The notes: generated from the sequence alone by a model not told the origin. A stretch of DNA of 64,000 bases from Pseudonocardia parietis (GCF_017876315.1 NZ_JAGINU010000001.1:1488001-1552000), one strand, 5' to 3'. Positions 51,784 to 62,348 are shown, counted from the first letter of the stretch. A program made the numbers and translations.

Positions 51784-52625
51784 TGGGGCAGAAGATCAAC
51801 CCGCACGGCTTCCGCCTGGGCATCACCACGGACTGGAAGTCGCGCTGGTACGCCGACAAGCAGTACGCCGAGTACGTCAAGGAAGATGTCGAGATCCGCA
51901 AGATGCTCTCCAAGGGCATGGAGCGGGCCGGCATCTCCAAGGTCGAGATCGAGCGGACCCGGGACCGGGTGCGGGTGGACATCCACACCGCCCGTCCGGG
52001 CATCGTGATCGGCCGCCGCGGCGCGGAGGCCGACCGGATCCGGGGCAACCTGGAGAAGCTGACCAAGAAGCAGGTCCAGCTCAACATCCTCGAGGTCAAG
52101 AACTCCGAGTCGGACGCACAGCTCGTCGCGCAGGGCGTGGCGGAGCAGCTGTCGAACCGGGTCGCCTTCCGGCGTGCGATGCGTAAGGCCATCCAGTCGG
52201 CCATGCGCAGCCCGCAGGTCAAGGGCATCCGGGTGCAGTGCTCCGGCCGGCTCGGCGGCGCCGAGATGTCGCGGTCGGAGTTCTACCGCGAGGGCCGGGT
52301 CCCGCTGCACACGCTGCGTGCGGACATCGACTACGGCCTGTTCGAGGCCCGGACCTCCTTCGGCCGGATCGGCGTGAAGGTCTGGATCTACAAGGGCGAC
52401 GTCGTCGGTGGCCGCCGTGAGGGCGCGCCCGCCGCCGAGGCGCCGGGCCGCGGCCCCCGCCGCGAGCGTCCGGCCCGTCGTCGCTCGGGTGCCTCGGGCA
52501 CCACTGCGACCAGCACCGAGGCCGGGCGCGCCGCGCAGAGCGGCGGCCAGGCAGGCGGCGCCGCGACGGCGACCGCCGAGGCCCCTGCCTCCGGTGAGAA
52601 CCAGAGCAACGGTGGGGAGAGCTGA
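51783..52625 (+). CDS. rpsC: 30S ribosomal protein S3
   Basis: A 280-residue S3 at the mRNA entry. The KH domain shows [20 protein letters not shown], and the C-domain shows [31 protein letters not shown]. The last ~65 residues are a disordered Ala/Gly/Arg-rich tail, longer than in E. coli (233 residues), as in many actinobacteria. Overlaps the rplV stop; rplP starts after 3 nt. Confidence 0.97.
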   Translation: MGQKINPHGFRLGITTDWKSRWYADKQYAEYVKEDVEIRKMLSKGMERAGISKVEIERTRDRVRVDIHTARPGIVIGRRGAEADRIRGNLEKLTKKQVQLNILEVKNSESDAQLVAQGVAEQLSNRVAFRRAMRKAIQSAMRSPQVKGIRVQCSGRLGGAEMSRSEFYREGRVPLHTLRADIDYGLFEARTSFGRIGVKVWIYKGDVVGGRREGAPAAEAPGRGPRRERPARRRSGASGTTATSTEAGRAAQSGGQAGGAATATAEAPASGENQSNGGES

Positions 52626-52628
52626 CCG

Positions 52629-53048
52629 ATGCTGATCCCACGCAAGGTCAAGCACCGTAAGCAGCACCGGCCCAAGCGCAAGGGCATGGCCAGCGGCGGC
52701 ACCGCTGTCACCTTCGGTGACTGGGGCATCCAGGCGCTGGAGCCGGCGTACGTGACCAACCGGCAGATCGAGTCGGCGCGTATCGCGATCAACCGGCACA
52801 TCCGTCGTGGCGGGAAGATCTGGATCAACATCTTCCCGGACGTCCCGATGACGAAGAAGCCGGCCGAGACCCGCATGGGTTCCGGTAAGGGCTCGCCGGA
52901 GAAGTGGGTCACGAACGTGAAGCCCGGCCGGGTGCTGTTCGAGATGACCTTCCCGAACAAGGAGACGGCCCACGAGGCACTGCGCCGGGCCATCCACAAG
53001 CTGCCCATGAAATGCCGGATCGTGTCCCGTGAGGGTGGTGACATCTGA
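52629..53048 (+). CDS. rplP: 50S ribosomal protein L16
   Basis: A 139-residue L16 that helps place the A-site tRNA. Signatures are [38 protein letters not shown] and [14 protein letters not shown]. Length is standard. Its stop overlaps the rpmC ATG by one base. Confidence 0.98.
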   Translation: MLIPRKVKHRKQHRPKRKGMASGGTAVTFGDWGIQALEPAYVTNRQIESARIAINRHIRRGGKIWINIFPDVPMTKKPAETRMGSGKGSPEKWVTNVKPGRVLFEMTFPNKETAHEALRRAIHKLPMKCRIVSREGGDI

Positions 53049-53293
53049 TGGCGAGCAGCGGCAACACCAAGGCAGCCGAGCTGCGCGAGCTCTCCGACGA
53101 GGAGCTGGTCGTGCGGGTGCGTGAGGCCAAGGAGGAGCTGTTCAACCTCCGCTTCCAGATGGCCACCGGGCAGCTGGACAACAACCGGCGGCTGCGGGCC
53201 GTCCGTCACGACATCGCGCGCTGCTACACGGTGATGCGCGAGCGTGAGCTCGGCCTGTCCGCCGCCCCGACCGAGAGCGAGGGTGCGGCATGA
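53048..53293 (+). CDS. rpmC: 50S ribosomal protein L29
   Basis: An 81-residue L29 near the tunnel exit. The helical hairpin has [35 protein letters not shown] and [20 protein letters not shown]. It is slightly longer than E. coli L29 (63) through a short N-terminus and an Ala/Glu tail. Overlaps rpsQ by 4 nt. Confidence 0.97.
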   Translation: MASSGNTKAAELRELSDEELVVRVREAKEELFNLRFQMATGQLDNNRRLRAVRHDIARCYTVMRERELGLSAAPTESEGAA

Positions 53294-53634
53294 GCGACAG
53301 CGTGAGCGACGACGTCCGCAGCGTGAGCGACGACGCGTCGGCGGCTGCCAAGCCGCACACGGCGCAGCGCAAGCCCGAGGGGCAGCGCGGGGAGCGGAAG
53401 GTCCGGGAGGGCCTGGTCGTGTCCGACAAGATGGAGAAGACGATCACCGTCTCCCTCGAGGACCGGGTCAAGCACCCCATGTACGGCAAGGTCATTCGCC
53501 GGACCAGCAAGGTCAAGGCGCACGACGAGGGGAACACGGCCGGCATCGGCGACCGTGTCCGCCTCATGGAGACCCGTCCGCTGTCGGCGACCAAGCGCTG
53601 GCGGCTGGTGGAGATCCTCGAGAAGGCCAAGTAG
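53290..53634 (+). CDS. rpsQ: 30S ribosomal protein S17 with N-terminal extension
   Basis: A 114-residue S17. The OB-fold core starts near residue 30 ([44 protein letters not shown]) and matches the usual ~85-residue protein. The first ~30 residues hold a duplicated VSDD unit ([18 protein letters not shown]) made of short nucleotide repeats, not part of the normal fold. The ATG overlaps the rpmC stop; an internal start would remove the repeat but lacks a ribosome site. Confidence 0.96.
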   Translation: MSDSVSDDVRSVSDDASAAAKPHTAQRKPEGQRGERKVREGLVVSDKMEKTITVSLEDRVKHPMYGKVIRRTSKVKAHDEGNTAGIGDRVRLMETRPLSATKRWRLVEILEKAK

Positions 53635-53642
53635 GAGTCACA

Positions 53643-54011
53643 GTGATCCAGCAGGAGTCGCGGCTGCGCGTCGCCGACAACACCGGTGCGAAGGAGATCC
53701 TGTGCATCCGGGTGCTGGGCGGCTCCGCGCGGCGCTACGCCGGGATCGGCGACGTGATCGTCGCCACGGTCAAGGATGCCATGCCCGGCGCAGGCGTGAA
53801 GCGCGGTGACGTCGTCAAGGCGGTCATCGTGCGCACCAAGAAGGAGAAGCGCCGTCCCGACGGCAGCTACATCCGATTCGACGAGAACGCCGCTGTCCTG
53901 ATCAAGCCGGACAACGGACCTCGGGGGACCCGAATCTTCGGCCCGGTCGGGCGCGAGCTGCGCGACCGCAAGTTCATGAGGATCATCTCCCTCGCTCCGG
54001 AGGTGCTCTGA
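53643..54011 (+). CDS. rplN: 50S ribosomal protein L14
   Basis: A 122-residue L14, start GTG 53643 (8 nt after rpsQ). It has [27 protein letters not shown], the signature region [23 protein letters not shown] and the end [12 protein letters not shown]. Length is exactly that of E. coli-type L14 within one residue. rplX follows closely. Confidence 0.98.
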   Translation: MIQQESRLRVADNTGAKEILCIRVLGGSARRYAGIGDVIVATVKDAMPGAGVKRGDVVKAVIVRTKKEKRRPDGSYIRFDENAAVLIKPDNGPRGTRIFGPVGRELRDRKFMRIISLAPEVL

Positions 54012-54014
54012 TTC

Positions 54015-54353
54015 ATGAAGGCGAAGATGAAGGTGAAGAAGGGCGACACCGTTCAGGTGATCGCCGGTAAGGACAAGGGCGCCAAGGGCAAGGTCATCGC
54101 GGCCTACCCGGAACGCCAGCGAGTGCTGGTCGAGGGTGTGAACCGGATCAAGAAGCACACCCGGATCAGCCAGAACCAGCGCGGCGCCGAGAGTGGCGGC
54201 ATCGTCACGCAGGAGGCTGCCATCCACGTCTCGAACGTGATGGTCGTCGACTCCGACGGCAAGCCGACCCGTATCGGCAAGAAGATCGTCGAGGGCGAGG
54301 ACGGCGACAGCCGCCGCGTCCGGGTCTCCAAGCGCAACGGGAAGGAGATCTGA
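54015..54353 (+). CDS. rplX: 50S ribosomal protein L24
   Basis: A 112-residue L24, an assembly initiator of the large subunit. The KOW motif [28 protein letters not shown] is clear. ATG 54015 is used since GGAGGTG lies about 10 nt upstream; ATG 54027 is an alternative, four residues shorter. It is followed by rplE after 1 nt. Confidence 0.97.
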   Translation: MKAKMKVKKGDTVQVIAGKDKGAKGKVIAAYPERQRVLVEGVNRIKKHTRISQNQRGAESGGIVTQEAAIHVSNVMVVDSDGKPTRIGKKIVEGEDGDSRRVRVSKRNGKEI

Positions 54354-54354
54354 G

Positions 54355-54924
54355 ATGACCGCCGCCACCGAAGCACGGGAGATCCCGCGCCTCAAGCAGC
54401 GTTACCGCGAGGAGATCCTCGGAGCGCTGCAGACCGAGTTCAGCTACCGCAACGTCATGCAGATCCCCGGCCTGACCAAGGTCGTGGTGAACATGGGTGT
54501 CGGTGACGCCGCCCGGGACTCGAAGCTGATCGACGGCGCGCTGCGCGACCTGGCCATCATCACCGGTCAGAAGCCGCAGCTGCGCCGCGCGACCAAGTCG
54601 ATCGCGCAGTTCAAGCTGCGCGAGGGGATGCCCATCGGCGCCAAGGTCACCCTGCGCAACGACCGCATGTGGGAGTTCCTGGACCGGCTGCTGACCATCG
54701 CGCTGCCGCGTATCCGGGACTTCCGGGGCCTGAACGGCGACCAGTTCGACGGCCGGGGGAACTACACGTTCGGTCTGACCGAGCAGTCGATGTTCCACGA
54801 GATCGACCCGGACACCATCGACCGGCCGCGTGGCATGGACATCACCGTCGTGACCACCGCGACCACGAACGCCGAGGGCCGGGCGCTGCTGCGCCACCTG
54901 GGCTTCCCGTTCAAGGAGAGCTGA
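54355..54924 (+). CDS. rplE: 50S ribosomal protein L5
   Basis: A 189-residue L5 binding 5S rRNA and P-site tRNA. It carries [27 protein letters not shown] and the later [27 protein letters not shown]. Length is normal for actinobacteria. rpsN follows after 4 nt. Confidence 0.98.
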   Translation: MTAATEAREIPRLKQRYREEILGALQTEFSYRNVMQIPGLTKVVVNMGVGDAARDSKLIDGALRDLAIITGQKPQLRRATKSIAQFKLREGMPIGAKVTLRNDRMWEFLDRLLTIALPRIRDFRGLNGDQFDGRGNYTFGLTEQSMFHEIDPDTIDRPRGMDITVVTTATTNAEGRALLRHLGFPFKES

Positions 54925-54928
54925 GCGA

Positions 54929-55114
54929 ATGGCGAAGAAGGCGCTCATCAACAAGGCGAACGCGAAGCCCAAGTTCGCGGTTCGTGGTTACACCCGCTGC
55001 CAGAAGTGCGGCCGGCCGCGTGCGGTCTTCCGCAAGTTCGGCCTCTGCCGCGTGTGCCTGCGCGACATGGCACACGCCGGCGAGCTGCCGGGTGTGAGCA
55101 AGTCCAGCTGGTGA
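54929..55114 (+). CDS. rpsN: 30S ribosomal protein S14, zinc-binding type Z
   Basis: A 61-residue short S14 with two CxxC pairs (RCQKCGRPR and LCRVCLRD) that bind zinc. This is the main housekeeping S14 form of Gram-positives, whereas zinc-free forms are longer. It ends SGVSKSSW-like (PGVSKSSW). rpsH follows after a 126-nt gap. Confidence 0.98.
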   Translation: MAKKALINKANAKPKFAVRGYTRCQKCGRPRAVFRKFGLCRVCLRDMAHAGELPGVSKSSW

Positions 55115-55240
55115 TCTGCAGTCCCCGCACCCGCGGGGACCGGATCACACCGATCGCCGAAGGCCAGCGCCGGTGCGGCGTCCCTGAACGGGGGCGCCGC
55201 GCCGGGCCGCGAGGAACCACGGCGGGAAAGAGACAGAACC

Positions 55241-55639
55241 ATGACGATGACCGATCCGATCGCAGACATGCTGACCCGTCTGCGGAACGCGAACTCGGCA
55301 TACCACGACCGCGTCGTGATGCCCCACTCGAAGCTGAAGGTCTCCATCGCGGAGATCCTGCAGAAGCAGGGCTACATCGCGGCACACCACACCGAGGACG
55401 CCGAGGTCGGTAAGTCCCTGGTCGTCGAGCTGAAGTACGGCCGCAACCGCGAGCGGAGCGTCGCCGGTCTGCGGCGCGTCTCCAAGCCCGGTCTGCGTGT
55501 GTACGCGAAGTCGACGAACCTGCCGCGGGTCCTGGGTGGCCTCGGCGTGGCGATCATCTCGACCTCGCGGGGTCTGATGACCGACCAGCAGGCCTACCGG
55601 AGCGGCGTGGGCGGGGAAGTCCTCGCCTACGTCTGGTGA
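55241..55639 (+). CDS. rpsH: 30S ribosomal protein S8
   Basis: A 132-residue S8 that binds 16S rRNA helix 21 and, in E. coli, its own spc mRNA. It has [31 protein letters not shown] and the C-terminal [33 protein letters not shown]. The ATG at 55241 (MTM) follows GAAAGAGACAG. rplF follows after 17 nt. Confidence 0.98.
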   Translation: MTMTDPIADMLTRLRNANSAYHDRVVMPHSKLKVSIAEILQKQGYIAAHHTEDAEVGKSLVVELKYGRNRERSVAGLRRVSKPGLRVYAKSTNLPRVLGGLGVAIISTSRGLMTDQQAYRSGVGGEVLAYVW

Positions 55640-55656
55640 GAGAGGGGTAACGAACG

Positions 55657-56196
55657 ATGTCACGCATCGGAAAGCTGCCCGTCACCGTCCCGTCGGGCGT
55701 GGAGATCACCATTGACGGCCGCACGGTTACCGCCAAGGGCCCCAAGGGCACCCTGTCGCACACCGTCATCGAGCCGATCACGATCGAGCGCGACGACGAC
55801 GGTGCGGTGCTGGTAAACCGCCCGAACGAGGAGCGCGAGGTCCGGGCCTACCACGGCCTGTCCCGCACGCTCGTGAACAACATCGTGGTCGGCGTGAGCG
55901 CCGGCTACGAGAAGAAGCTGGAGATCCACGGCGTGGGTTACCGGGTCGTGCTCAAGGGCCAGAACCTGGAGTTCGCCCTGGGCTACTCGCACCCGGTCGT
56001 CATCGAGCCGGCCGACGGGATCTCCTTCACCGTCGAGTCGCCGACCCGGTTCTCGGTCTCCGGCATCGACAAGCAGCTGGTCGGCGAGACCGCCGCCAAC
56101 ATCCGGAAGCTGCGCCGCCCCGACCCGTACAAGGGCAAGGGCGTGCGGTACTCCGGCGAGCAGGTCCGCCGCAAGGTCGGAAAGACGGGTAAGTGA
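55657..56196 (+). CDS. rplF: 50S ribosomal protein L6
   Basis: A 179-residue L6 near the factor-binding site. It opens [21 protein letters not shown] and has the signature [25 protein letters not shown] at the end. Length is standard. Its TGA overlaps the rplR ATG. Confidence 0.98.
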   Translation: MSRIGKLPVTVPSGVEITIDGRTVTAKGPKGTLSHTVIEPITIERDDDGAVLVNRPNEEREVRAYHGLSRTLVNNIVVGVSAGYEKKLEIHGVGYRVVLKGQNLEFALGYSHPVVIEPADGISFTVESPTRFSVSGIDKQLVGETAANIRKLRRPDPYKGKGVRYSGEQVRRKVGKTGK

Positions 56197-56609
56197 TGGC
56201 TGAGACGAACGAAACGGTGTCGGGTGCGGCCCGGCGGCGGATGGCGTCCCAGGTTGCGCGCAAGCGCCGCGACTCCCGGATCCGTCGGCACGCCCGGCTG
56301 CGCAAGAAGATCTCCGGTACGCCGCAGCGTCCCCGGCTGGCGGTCAACCGCTCGTCGCGGCACATCACGGTCCAGCTGATCGACGACCTGGCCGGGCACA
56401 CGCTGGCCCACGCGTCGAGCCTGGACACCGAGGTGAGCGGCCTCGAGGGTGACAAGAAGGCCAAGGCGGCGAAGGTCGGCGAGCTCATCGCCGCCCGCGC
56501 CAAGGAGGCCGGCATCGACTCGGTCGTCTTCGACCGCGGCGGCCTCACCTATCACGGGCGGATCGCGGCTCTGGCCGACGCCGCCCGCGAGGGGGGCCTG
56601 GAGTTCTGA
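56196..56609 (+). CDS. rplR: 50S ribosomal protein L18
   Basis: A 137-residue L18 binding 5S rRNA. The core shows [35 protein letters not shown] and [26 protein letters not shown]. The N-terminus has a short extra polar stretch. The ATG at 56196 is in TGATG with the rplF stop. rpsE follows after 43 nt. Confidence 0.97.
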   Translation: MAETNETVSGAARRRMASQVARKRRDSRIRRHARLRKKISGTPQRPRLAVNRSSRHITVQLIDDLAGHTLAHASSLDTEVSGLEGDKKAKAAKVGELIAARAKEAGIDSVVFDRGGLTYHGRIAALADAAREGGLEF

Positions 56610-56652
56610 TGGACCAGTCGAACGATAGCTGTGCAACTGAAGGGATCGTCTG

Positions 56653-57285
56653 ATGCCGGGACGTACGCGGCGTGACGGCGGAGGGCCCGGCGGCGGTAGC
56701 AACGACAACCGCAACAGCCGGGACCGCCGGGACGGTGGCCGTGGCGGGGCGGCCCAGGACAAGACCCCGTACATCGAGCGGCTGGTCACGATCAACCGCG
56801 TGTCCAAGGTCGTCAAGGGCGGCCGCCGGTTCAGCTTCACCGCGCTGATGATCGTCGGCGACGGTGACGGCCTGGTGGGCGTCGGTTACGGCAAGGCCAA
56901 GGAGGTGCCGGCCGCGATCGCCAAGGGCGTGGAGGAGGCGAAGAAGAGCTTCTTCCGCATCCCGCGCATCGGCGGCACGATCGTGCACCAGGTGCAGGGT
57001 GAGGCCGCTGCCGGCGTCGTCCTGCTGCGCCCGGCCTCGCCGGGTACCGGAGTCATCGCCGGTGGTCCGGTCCGCGCGGTGCTGGAGTGCGGCGGGATCT
57101 CGGACATCCTGTCCAAGTCCCTCGGCTCCGACAACGCGATCAACATCGTGCACGCCACGGTGGCCGCGCTGAAGTCGGTGCAGCGTCCGGAGGAGGTCGC
57201 GGCCCGCCGTGGCCTGCCGCTCGAGGACGTCGCCCCGGCCAGCATGATGCGCCAGCGCGCCGAGGCCGAAGCCGCGAGGGTGTGA
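56653..57285 (+). CDS. rpsE: 30S ribosomal protein S5
   Basis: A 210-residue S5 of the mRNA entry and fidelity region. The first ~38 residues are a Gly/Arg/Asn/Asp-rich extension, then the core [22 protein letters not shown]-like segment ([41 protein letters not shown]) and [22 protein letters not shown]. The extension is common in actinobacteria. rpmD begins 5 nt after its stop. Confidence 0.97.
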   Translation: MPGRTRRDGGGPGGGSNDNRNSRDRRDGGRGGAAQDKTPYIERLVTINRVSKVVKGGRRFSFTALMIVGDGDGLVGVGYGKAKEVPAAIAKGVEEAKKSFFRIPRIGGTIVHQVQGEAAAGVVLLRPASPGTGVIAGGPVRAVLECGGISDILSKSLGSDNAINIVHATVAALKSVQRPEEVAARRGLPLEDVAPASMMRQRAEAEAARV

Positions 57286-57290
57286 GCGAC

Positions 57291-57476
57291 ATGGCCACTC
57301 TGAGGATCACCCAGGTGAAGAGCCGGATCGGGACCAAGCAGAACCAGCGTGACACGCTGCGTTCGCTGGGTCTGCGCAAGATCCGGCAGACGGTGGAGCG
57401 CCCGGACGACGCGCAGACCCGCGGGTACGTCCACACGGTGCGCCACCTCGTGACCGTGGAGGAGGTGCAGTCGTGA
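57291..57476 (+). CDS. rpmD: 50S ribosomal protein L30
   Basis: A 61-residue L30: [20 protein letters not shown], then [20 protein letters not shown] and [10 protein letters not shown]. Size and motif are standard. ATG 57291; the stop overlaps rplO by 4 nt. Confidence 0.97.
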   Translation: MATLRITQVKSRIGTKQNQRDTLRSLGLRKIRQTVERPDDAQTRGYVHTVRHLVTVEEVQS

Positions 57477-57934
57477 GCGAGACCGAGAACGGTGTCATCA
57501 AGCTCCACGACCTGCGTCCGGCCCCGGGCTCGAAGACCGCCAAGACCCGTGTGGGTCGTGGCGAGGGCTCGAAGGGCAAGACCGCCGGCCGTGGCACCAA
57601 GGGCACGAAGGCCCGCAAGACGGTGTCCCCGCGCTTCGAGGGCGGTCAGATGCCGCTGCACATGCGGCTGCCGAAGCTCAAGGGCTTCAAGAACCGCTTC
57701 AAGGTCGAGTACCAGGTCGTGAACATCGGCGACCTCGCCACCCTGTTCCCGCAGGGCGGCGAGGTGGGACCGGCCGAGCTGGTGGAGGCGGGCGCGGTTC
57801 GCAAGAACCAGCTCGTCAAGGTGCTCGGTGAGGGCGAGCTCTCCGGAGTGACCCTGACCGTGAAGGCCCACAAGTTCTCCGCGTCCGCGCGCGAGAAGAT
57901 CTCGGCGGCGGGCGGCTCCGTCTCCGAGCTCTGA
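57473..57934 (+). CDS. rplO: 50S ribosomal protein L15
   Basis: A 153-residue L15, a late assembly protein. It includes [36 protein letters not shown] and [23 protein letters not shown] start overlaps rpmD. It is the last gene of the spc cluster before a 314-bp gap that separates secY. Confidence 0.97.
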   Translation: MSETENGVIKLHDLRPAPGSKTAKTRVGRGEGSKGKTAGRGTKGTKARKTVSPRFEGGQMPLHMRLPKLKGFKNRFKVEYQVVNIGDLATLFPQGGEVGPAELVEAGAVRKNQLVKVLGEGELSGVTLTVKAHKFSASAREKISAAGGSVSEL

Positions 57935-57986
57935 GGTCCGGCGGTCGAGGGCCGAAGCGATAGCTGAGCCCTCACAGCGACATCCC

Positions 57987-58045
57987 CGGCGCCGTCCACA
58001 GCGCCCGTCACCCGCTCCGGCGGGACGGGCCCGTGGGCGGCGCCG
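57987..58045 (+). terminator. Composite hairpin after rplO
   Basis: The outer arm CGGCGCCG (57987-57994) pairs with 58038-58045, CCAC pairs with GTGG, and inside GCCCGT/ACGGGC and CCCGC/GCGGG close on a TCCG loop with a 2-nt bulge. The total pairing is about 23 bp. It probably terminates or attenuates the spc transcript. Confidence 0.6.
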
Positions 58046-58062
58046 AGGCATGTCCGGGACGC

Positions 58063-58071
58063 TGTTACAGT
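58063..58071 (+). promoter_or_regulatory. Extended -10 promoter candidate for secY-adk-map
   Basis: TGTTACAGT is a TGN-extended -10 with hexamer TACAGT (58066-58071). There is no good -35, which extended -10 promoters can lack. It follows the spc terminator and lies about 180 nt before secY. Confidence 0.5.
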
Positions 58072-58248
58072 CACGTCCGGGCTTTGCGTCCACAGCAAAG
58101 GGACAGGCACGCGCTGCCTCCCCGCCGGGAACCGACCCGTCGGTCCCCACCCGGCCCGGGAGGCGCGGATCGCGTCCCCATCCGGCCGGCTCCGTCCGGG
58201 GCCGGTGCAGGCGGTGTCGGGCCGCCGATGTCGTAGGAGGATCACCGA

Positions 58249-59559
58249 GTGCTCAGCGCAGTCCGGTCGGCCCTGACCACACCGGATCTCCGCAAGAAGA
58301 TCCTCTTCACGCTGGCGATCGTGGCGGTGTACCGGCTCGGGGCGAACGTCCCCTCGCCGGGGGTCTCGTATCCGAACATCCAGGAGTGTGTCCGGCAGGT
58401 CGAGGGCGGGGAGAACGCGAGCGTCTACTCGCTGATCAATCTGTTCTCCGGCGGGGCACTGCTCCAGCTATCGATCTTCGCACTGGGCATCATGCCCTAC
58501 ATCACCGCGAGCATCATCGTGCAGCTGCTGCAGGTGGTGATCCCGCGGTTCGAGCAGCTGAAGAAGGAAGGCCAGTCCGGCCAGGCGAAGCTGACGCAGT
58601 ACACCCGCTACCTGACGATCGGCATCGCCGTCCTGCAGGCGACGGGCTTCGTGGCGCTCGCCGAGCGCGGGCAGCTGTTCCAGGGCTGCGCGCTGCCGAT
58701 CATCCCGGACTCCTCCATCTTCACCATGATCGTCCTCGTCACCACGATGGTCGCAGGCACCACGCTGGTCATGTGGCTGGGCGAGCAGGTGACCGAGCGC
58801 GGCATCGGCAACGGCATGTCGCTGCTGATCTTCGCCTCGATCGCACACCGGATCCCGGCCGAGGGCCGGTTGATCCTGGAGAACTCGGGCGGTCTGGTCT
58901 TCGCCGGTCTGTGCGTCTTCGCCCTGGCGATGATCGCGAGCGTGGTCTTCGTCGAGAACGGCCAGCGCCGGATCCCGGTCCAGTATGCCAAGCGCATGGT
59001 GGGCCGTCGGATGTACGGCGGCACCTCGACCTACCTGCCGCTGAAGGTCAACCAGGCCGGCGTCATCCCGGTGATCTTCGGTAGCTCGTTGCTGTACCTG
59101 CCGGACCTGGTCGCCAGGCTCGCCGGTAGCGAGGGCGGCTGGTTCCAGCAGTTCGTGCAGACCTACCTGGTCGACCAGGCCAATCCGGTGCACATCCTGC
59201 TGTTCATGGCGCTGATCATCTTCTTCACGTACTTCTACGTCGGCATCACGTTCAACCCGGACGAGCGCGCCGAGGACATGAAGAAGTACGGCGGCTTCAT
59301 CCCGGGCATCCGTCCCGGCCGGCCGACCGCCGAGTACCTGAACTTCGTGCTCAGCCGGATCACGCTGCCGGGATCGCTGTACCTCGGCATCGTCTCGGTC
59401 ATCCCGAACTTCTTCATCGGCATCACCGGGCCCGGCCAGAACCAGAACTTCCCGTTCGGCGGCGTCGCGGTGCTGATCATGGTGACCGTGGGCCTCGACA
59501 CGCTGAAGCAGATCGAGAGCCAGCTCATGCAGCGGAACTACGAGGGTTTCCTGCGTTAG
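58249..59559 (+). CDS. secY: Protein translocase channel subunit SecY
   Basis: A 436-residue ten-span membrane protein forming the Sec channel. Recognisable are the plug/TM2 region [29 protein letters not shown], the PNPGVSY-like loop in TM1 ([14 protein letters not shown]) and the cytoplasmic loop [41 protein letters not shown] start with GGAGGATC. adk follows after 127 nt. Confidence 0.98.
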   Translation: MLSAVRSALTTPDLRKKILFTLAIVAVYRLGANVPSPGVSYPNIQECVRQVEGGENASVYSLINLFSGGALLQLSIFALGIMPYITASIIVQLLQVVIPRFEQLKKEGQSGQAKLTQYTRYLTIGIAVLQATGFVALAERGQLFQGCALPIIPDSSIFTMIVLVTTMVAGTTLVMWLGEQVTERGIGNGMSLLIFASIAHRIPAEGRLILENSGGLVFAGLCVFALAMIASVVFVENGQRRIPVQYAKRMVGRRMYGGTSTYLPLKVNQAGVIPVIFGSSLLYLPDLVARLAGSEGGWFQQFVQTYLVDQANPVHILLFMALIIFFTYFYVGITFNPDERAEDMKKYGGFIPGIRPGRPTAEYLNFVLSRITLPGSLYLGIVSVIPNFFIGITGPGQNQNFPFGGVAVLIMVTVGLDTLKQIESQLMQRNYEGFLR

Positions 59560-59686
59560 GCTCCCCGGAGCGTGGCCGTGTGGGAACCCCGGTCGGGGCC
59601 CCGGCCCCGGTCCGGTGGCGGCAGGCGCCGCGTGCCGGTGACGCCGCCGGTGCGGAACAGACGAGATTTCAGGAGGTCGGGTTCGC

Positions 59687-60241
59687 GTGCGACTCGTTCT
59701 GGTAGGACCGCCCGGTGCCGGCAAAGGGACTCAGGCTGAGCAGATGGCCAAGCGTCTGGATGTCCCGCACATCTCGACGGGTGACCTGTTCCGCGCGAAC
59801 CTGCGCGACGAGACCGAGCTCGGTCGCGAGGCCAAGCGGTACATGGACGCCGGGAACCTGGTTCCCGACGAGGTGACCGTCGGGATGGTGAAGGACCGGC
59901 TCACCGATGCCGACGCGGCGCAGGGCTTCATCCTGGACGGCTTCCCGCGTAACACCGCGCAGGCCGCGTCGCTGGGCGAGATCCTGGCCGAGAAGGGGCT
60001 GGCGCTCGACGCCGTCGTCCAGTTCGACGTCGAGGACGAGGTCGTCGTGCAGCGGCTGCTCGGCCGCGGGCGCAGTGACGACAACGAGGACACCATCCGC
60101 AACCGGCAGCGCGTGTACCGCGAGGAGACCGCGCCGCTGCTGGAGCACTACCGCGACAAGCTGGTCACGATCGACGCCGTCGGTGAGATCGACGAGATCA
60201 CCGAGCGGGTCTTCGCGGCGCTGCAGGACCGCAGCGCCTGA
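59687..60241 (+). CDS. adk: Adenylate kinase
   Basis: A 184-residue short-form adenylate kinase (2 ADP to ATP and AMP), lacking the zinc LID insertion as in other actinobacteria. The P-loop [10 protein letters not shown] is at residues 7-16; the AMP-binding region has [10 protein letters not shown] and [13 protein letters not shown] start with CAGGAGGTCGGG. map follows after 42 nt in the same direction. Confidence 0.97.
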   Translation: MRLVLVGPPGAGKGTQAEQMAKRLDVPHISTGDLFRANLRDETELGREAKRYMDAGNLVPDEVTVGMVKDRLTDADAAQGFILDGFPRNTAQAASLGEILAEKGLALDAVVQFDVEDEVVVQRLLGRGRSDDNEDTIRNRQRVYREETAPLLEHYRDKLVTIDAVGEIDEITERVFAALQDRSA

Positions 60242-60283
60242 GGGCCCCAGGTCGATCGGCACGGCGAGGAACCGAGGGAACGA

Positions 60284-61129
60284 ATGAACGGTCGGGGCGG
60301 CCTTCGTGGCGCGATCGCCCGGTACCGGGGTCGGGACATCGAGCTCAAGACCCGGCGCCAGCTGGAAGCCATGCGGGAGGCGGGGGCCCTGGTGGCCGCC
60401 ACACTCGCGGCCGTCACCGAGCGCGCCGAGCCGGGGGTGAGCACGGCGGAGCTGGATGCGCTGGCCGAGCGGACCATCCGCGCCGGCGGCGGCGTTCCCT
60501 CGTTCCTCGGATACCACGGGTTCCCGGGGAGCATCTGCGCCTCGGTGAACGAGCAGATCGTGCACGGCATCCCGTCACCGGAGCAGGTACTGGCCGACGG
60601 CGACCTGCTGTCGGTCGACTGCGGCGCGATCCTGGACGGCTGGCACGGCGACTCCGCCGTCACCATCGCGGTGGGTGATGTGCCGCCTGCGGATCTCGCG
60701 CTGTCGGCGGCCTGCCGGGCGGCGATGGAGGCGGGCGTCCGCGCGGTGCAGCCGGGCGCGAGGCTGACCGACGTGTCGTACGCGATCCAGGAGGCCTGCC
60801 GGGCGGCGGCGACCGCCGACCGGGCGGACTACGGGATCGTCGCCGACTACGGCGGGCACGGCATCGGGACCTCGATGCACATGGATCCGTTCCTGCCGAA
60901 CCACGGCGAGCCCGGCCGCGGGCCGAGACTGCGCCCCGGGATGGCCCTCGCCGTCGAGCCGATGCTCGTCGCGGGGGACCCGGACGCGGTCGAGCTGGAC
61001 GACGGCTGGACGGTCGTCACCGCGTCCGGCGGTCGCGCCGTGCACTGGGAGCACACCGTCGCCGTCACCGATGACGGCCCGTGGCTCCTGACCGCACCCG
61101 CGGGAGCACCGGACCGTCCAGGAGTCTGA
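60284..61129 (+). CDS. map: Type I methionine aminopeptidase
   Basis: A 281-residue enzyme that removes the N-terminal Met of new proteins. All five metal ligands are in place: Asp112, Asp123, His192, Glu225 and Glu256, matching E. coli Asp97, Asp108, His171, Glu204 and Glu235. The N-terminal ~20 residues are basic, and there is no zinc-finger extension. It closes the secY-adk-map unit. Confidence 0.96.
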   Translation: MNGRGGLRGAIARYRGRDIELKTRRQLEAMREAGALVAATLAAVTERAEPGVSTAELDALAERTIRAGGGVPSFLGYHGFPGSICASVNEQIVHGIPSPEQVLADGDLLSVDCGAILDGWHGDSAVTIAVGDVPPADLALSAACRAAMEAGVRAVQPGARLTDVSYAIQEACRAAATADRADYGIVADYGGHGIGTSMHMDPFLPNHGEPGRGPRLRPGMALAVEPMLVAGDPDAVELDDGWTVVTASGGRAVHWEHTVAVTDDGPWLLTAPAGAPDRPGV

Positions 61130-61217
61130 ACGACAGAAGCCGGTACCGGCCGGGATCCCCGACGAACCGGTCGTGATCAAGCTCATGTGAGCGGGCCACA
61201 AAGTGGCGTGCGTGGTC

Positions 61218-61223
61218 TAGGTT
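61218..61223 (+). promoter_or_regulatory. -10 box giving a leaderless pntAA transcript
   Basis: TAGGTT ends 6 nt before the pntAA ATG, so transcription would begin at or next to the start codon. A weak -35-like GCCACA (61195-61200) lies 17 nt upstream. There is no ribosome site before the ATG, in keeping with leaderless translation common in actinobacteria. Confidence 0.55.
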
Positions 61224-61229
61224 CCCCGC

Positions 61230-62348
61230 ATGGGCGATGAGGCCGGGCGGGACGACCCGCAGAAGACGGTCACGGTCGGGGTACCGAAGGAGACACGGGA
61301 GGGCGAGCGCCGGGTGGCGCTGGTCCCCAAGGTCATCGGCAAGCTCTCCGGGCGTGGTGCGAAGGTCGTGGTCGAGGCCGGGGCGGGCGAGCGAGCGCTG
61401 ATCCCGGATGCGGAGTACACCTCCGCCGGTGCAGAGATCGGCGATCCGTGGGGCGCGGACGTGGTCGCGGTGGTCAACCCGCCGACCGCGGAACAGATCG
61501 GCAGGCTGCGGGACGGCCAGGTGCTGATCGGCTTCCTGTCCCCGCTGACCAACCCGGACACCGTGCGGAAGCTGCGCGCTGCCGGCGTCCGCGCGTTCGC
61601 GATGGAGTCGATCCCGCGGATCTCCCGCGCGCAGGGCATGGACGCGTTGTCGTCGCAGGCGAACGTGGCGGGCTATAAGGCGGTGCTGGCCGCGGCCGAG
61701 CACTCGACCCGCTTCTTCCCGATGCTGACGACCGCGGCCGGCACGGTGAAGCCGGCGACGGCGCTGGTGCTCGGCGTCGGCGTGGCCGGGTTGCAGGCGC
61801 TGGCGACGGCGAAGCGGCTCGGTGCCCGCACGACCGGCTACGACGTCCGGCCCGAGGTGGCCGACCAGGTCAGGTCGCTGGGTGCCCAGTGGCTCGACCT
61901 CGGCATCGAGGCCGCAGGCGAAGGCGGTTACGCCCGCGAGCTCACCGATGAGGAGCGCGCGAAGCAGCAACAGGCGCTCGAGGAGGCCATCACCGGCTTC
62001 GACGTCGTCATCACCACCGCGCTGGTGCCGGGCCGGGAGGCGCCGCGGCTGGTGAGCGCGGCGGCCGTCGAGGGCATGCGCCCGGGCAGCGTGGTCGTGG
62101 ACCTGGCAGGCGAGGCCGGTGGCAACTGTGAGCTGACCGAACCGGGCGAGACGGTCGTGCGCCACGACGTGACGATCGTGTCGCCGTTGAACCTGCCGGC
62201 CACGATGCCGGAGCACGCGTCCGAGCTGTACGCGCGCAACGTCACCTCGCTGCTCGAGCTGATGCTCGCCGACGGCGAGCTGTCCCCGGACTTCTCCGAC
62301 GAGGTCCTGGCCACGTCGTGTGTGACGCGTGAGGAGGAGGGTTCCTGA
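61230..62348 (+). CDS. pntAA: NAD(P) transhydrogenase subunit alpha part 1 (NAD-binding)
   Basis: A 372-residue cytoplasmic domain dI of the split-alpha transhydrogenase, which transfers hydride from NADH to NADP driven by proton flow. It has VGVPKETREGERRVALVPKV, the RDQ-type loop region SQANVAGYKAVLAA, and the Rossmann motif VLGVGVAGLQALATAKRLGARTTGYDVRPE. ATG 61230 is predicted to be leaderless. Its stop overlaps the pntAB ATG by one base. Confidence 0.95.
   Translation: MGDEAGRDDPQKTVTVGVPKETREGERRVALVPKVIGKLSGRGAKVVVEAGAGERALIPDAEYTSAGAEIGDPWGADVVAVVNPPTAEQIGRLRDGQVLIGFLSPLTNPDTVRKLRAAGVRAFAMESIPRISRAQGMDALSSQANVAGYKAVLAAAEHSTRFFPMLTTAAGTVKPATALVLGVGVAGLQALATAKRLGARTTGYDVRPEVADQVRSLGAQWLDLGIEAAGEGGYARELTDEERAKQQQALEEAITGFDVVITTALVPGREAPRLVSAAAVEGMRPGSVVVDLAGEAGGNCELTEPGETVVRHDVTIVSPLNLPATMPEHASELYARNVTSLLELMLADGELSPDFSDEVLATSCVTREEEGS

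Larger units (their letters stand above)
57935..58248. other. Gap between rplO and secY
   Basis: A 314-bp non-coding interval. It contains a large composite hairpin (57987-58045), an extended -10 promoter element (58063-58071) and a GGAGGATC ribosome site before the secY GTG. No credible gene is present. It makes secY-adk-map a probable separate transcription unit. Confidence 0.65.
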
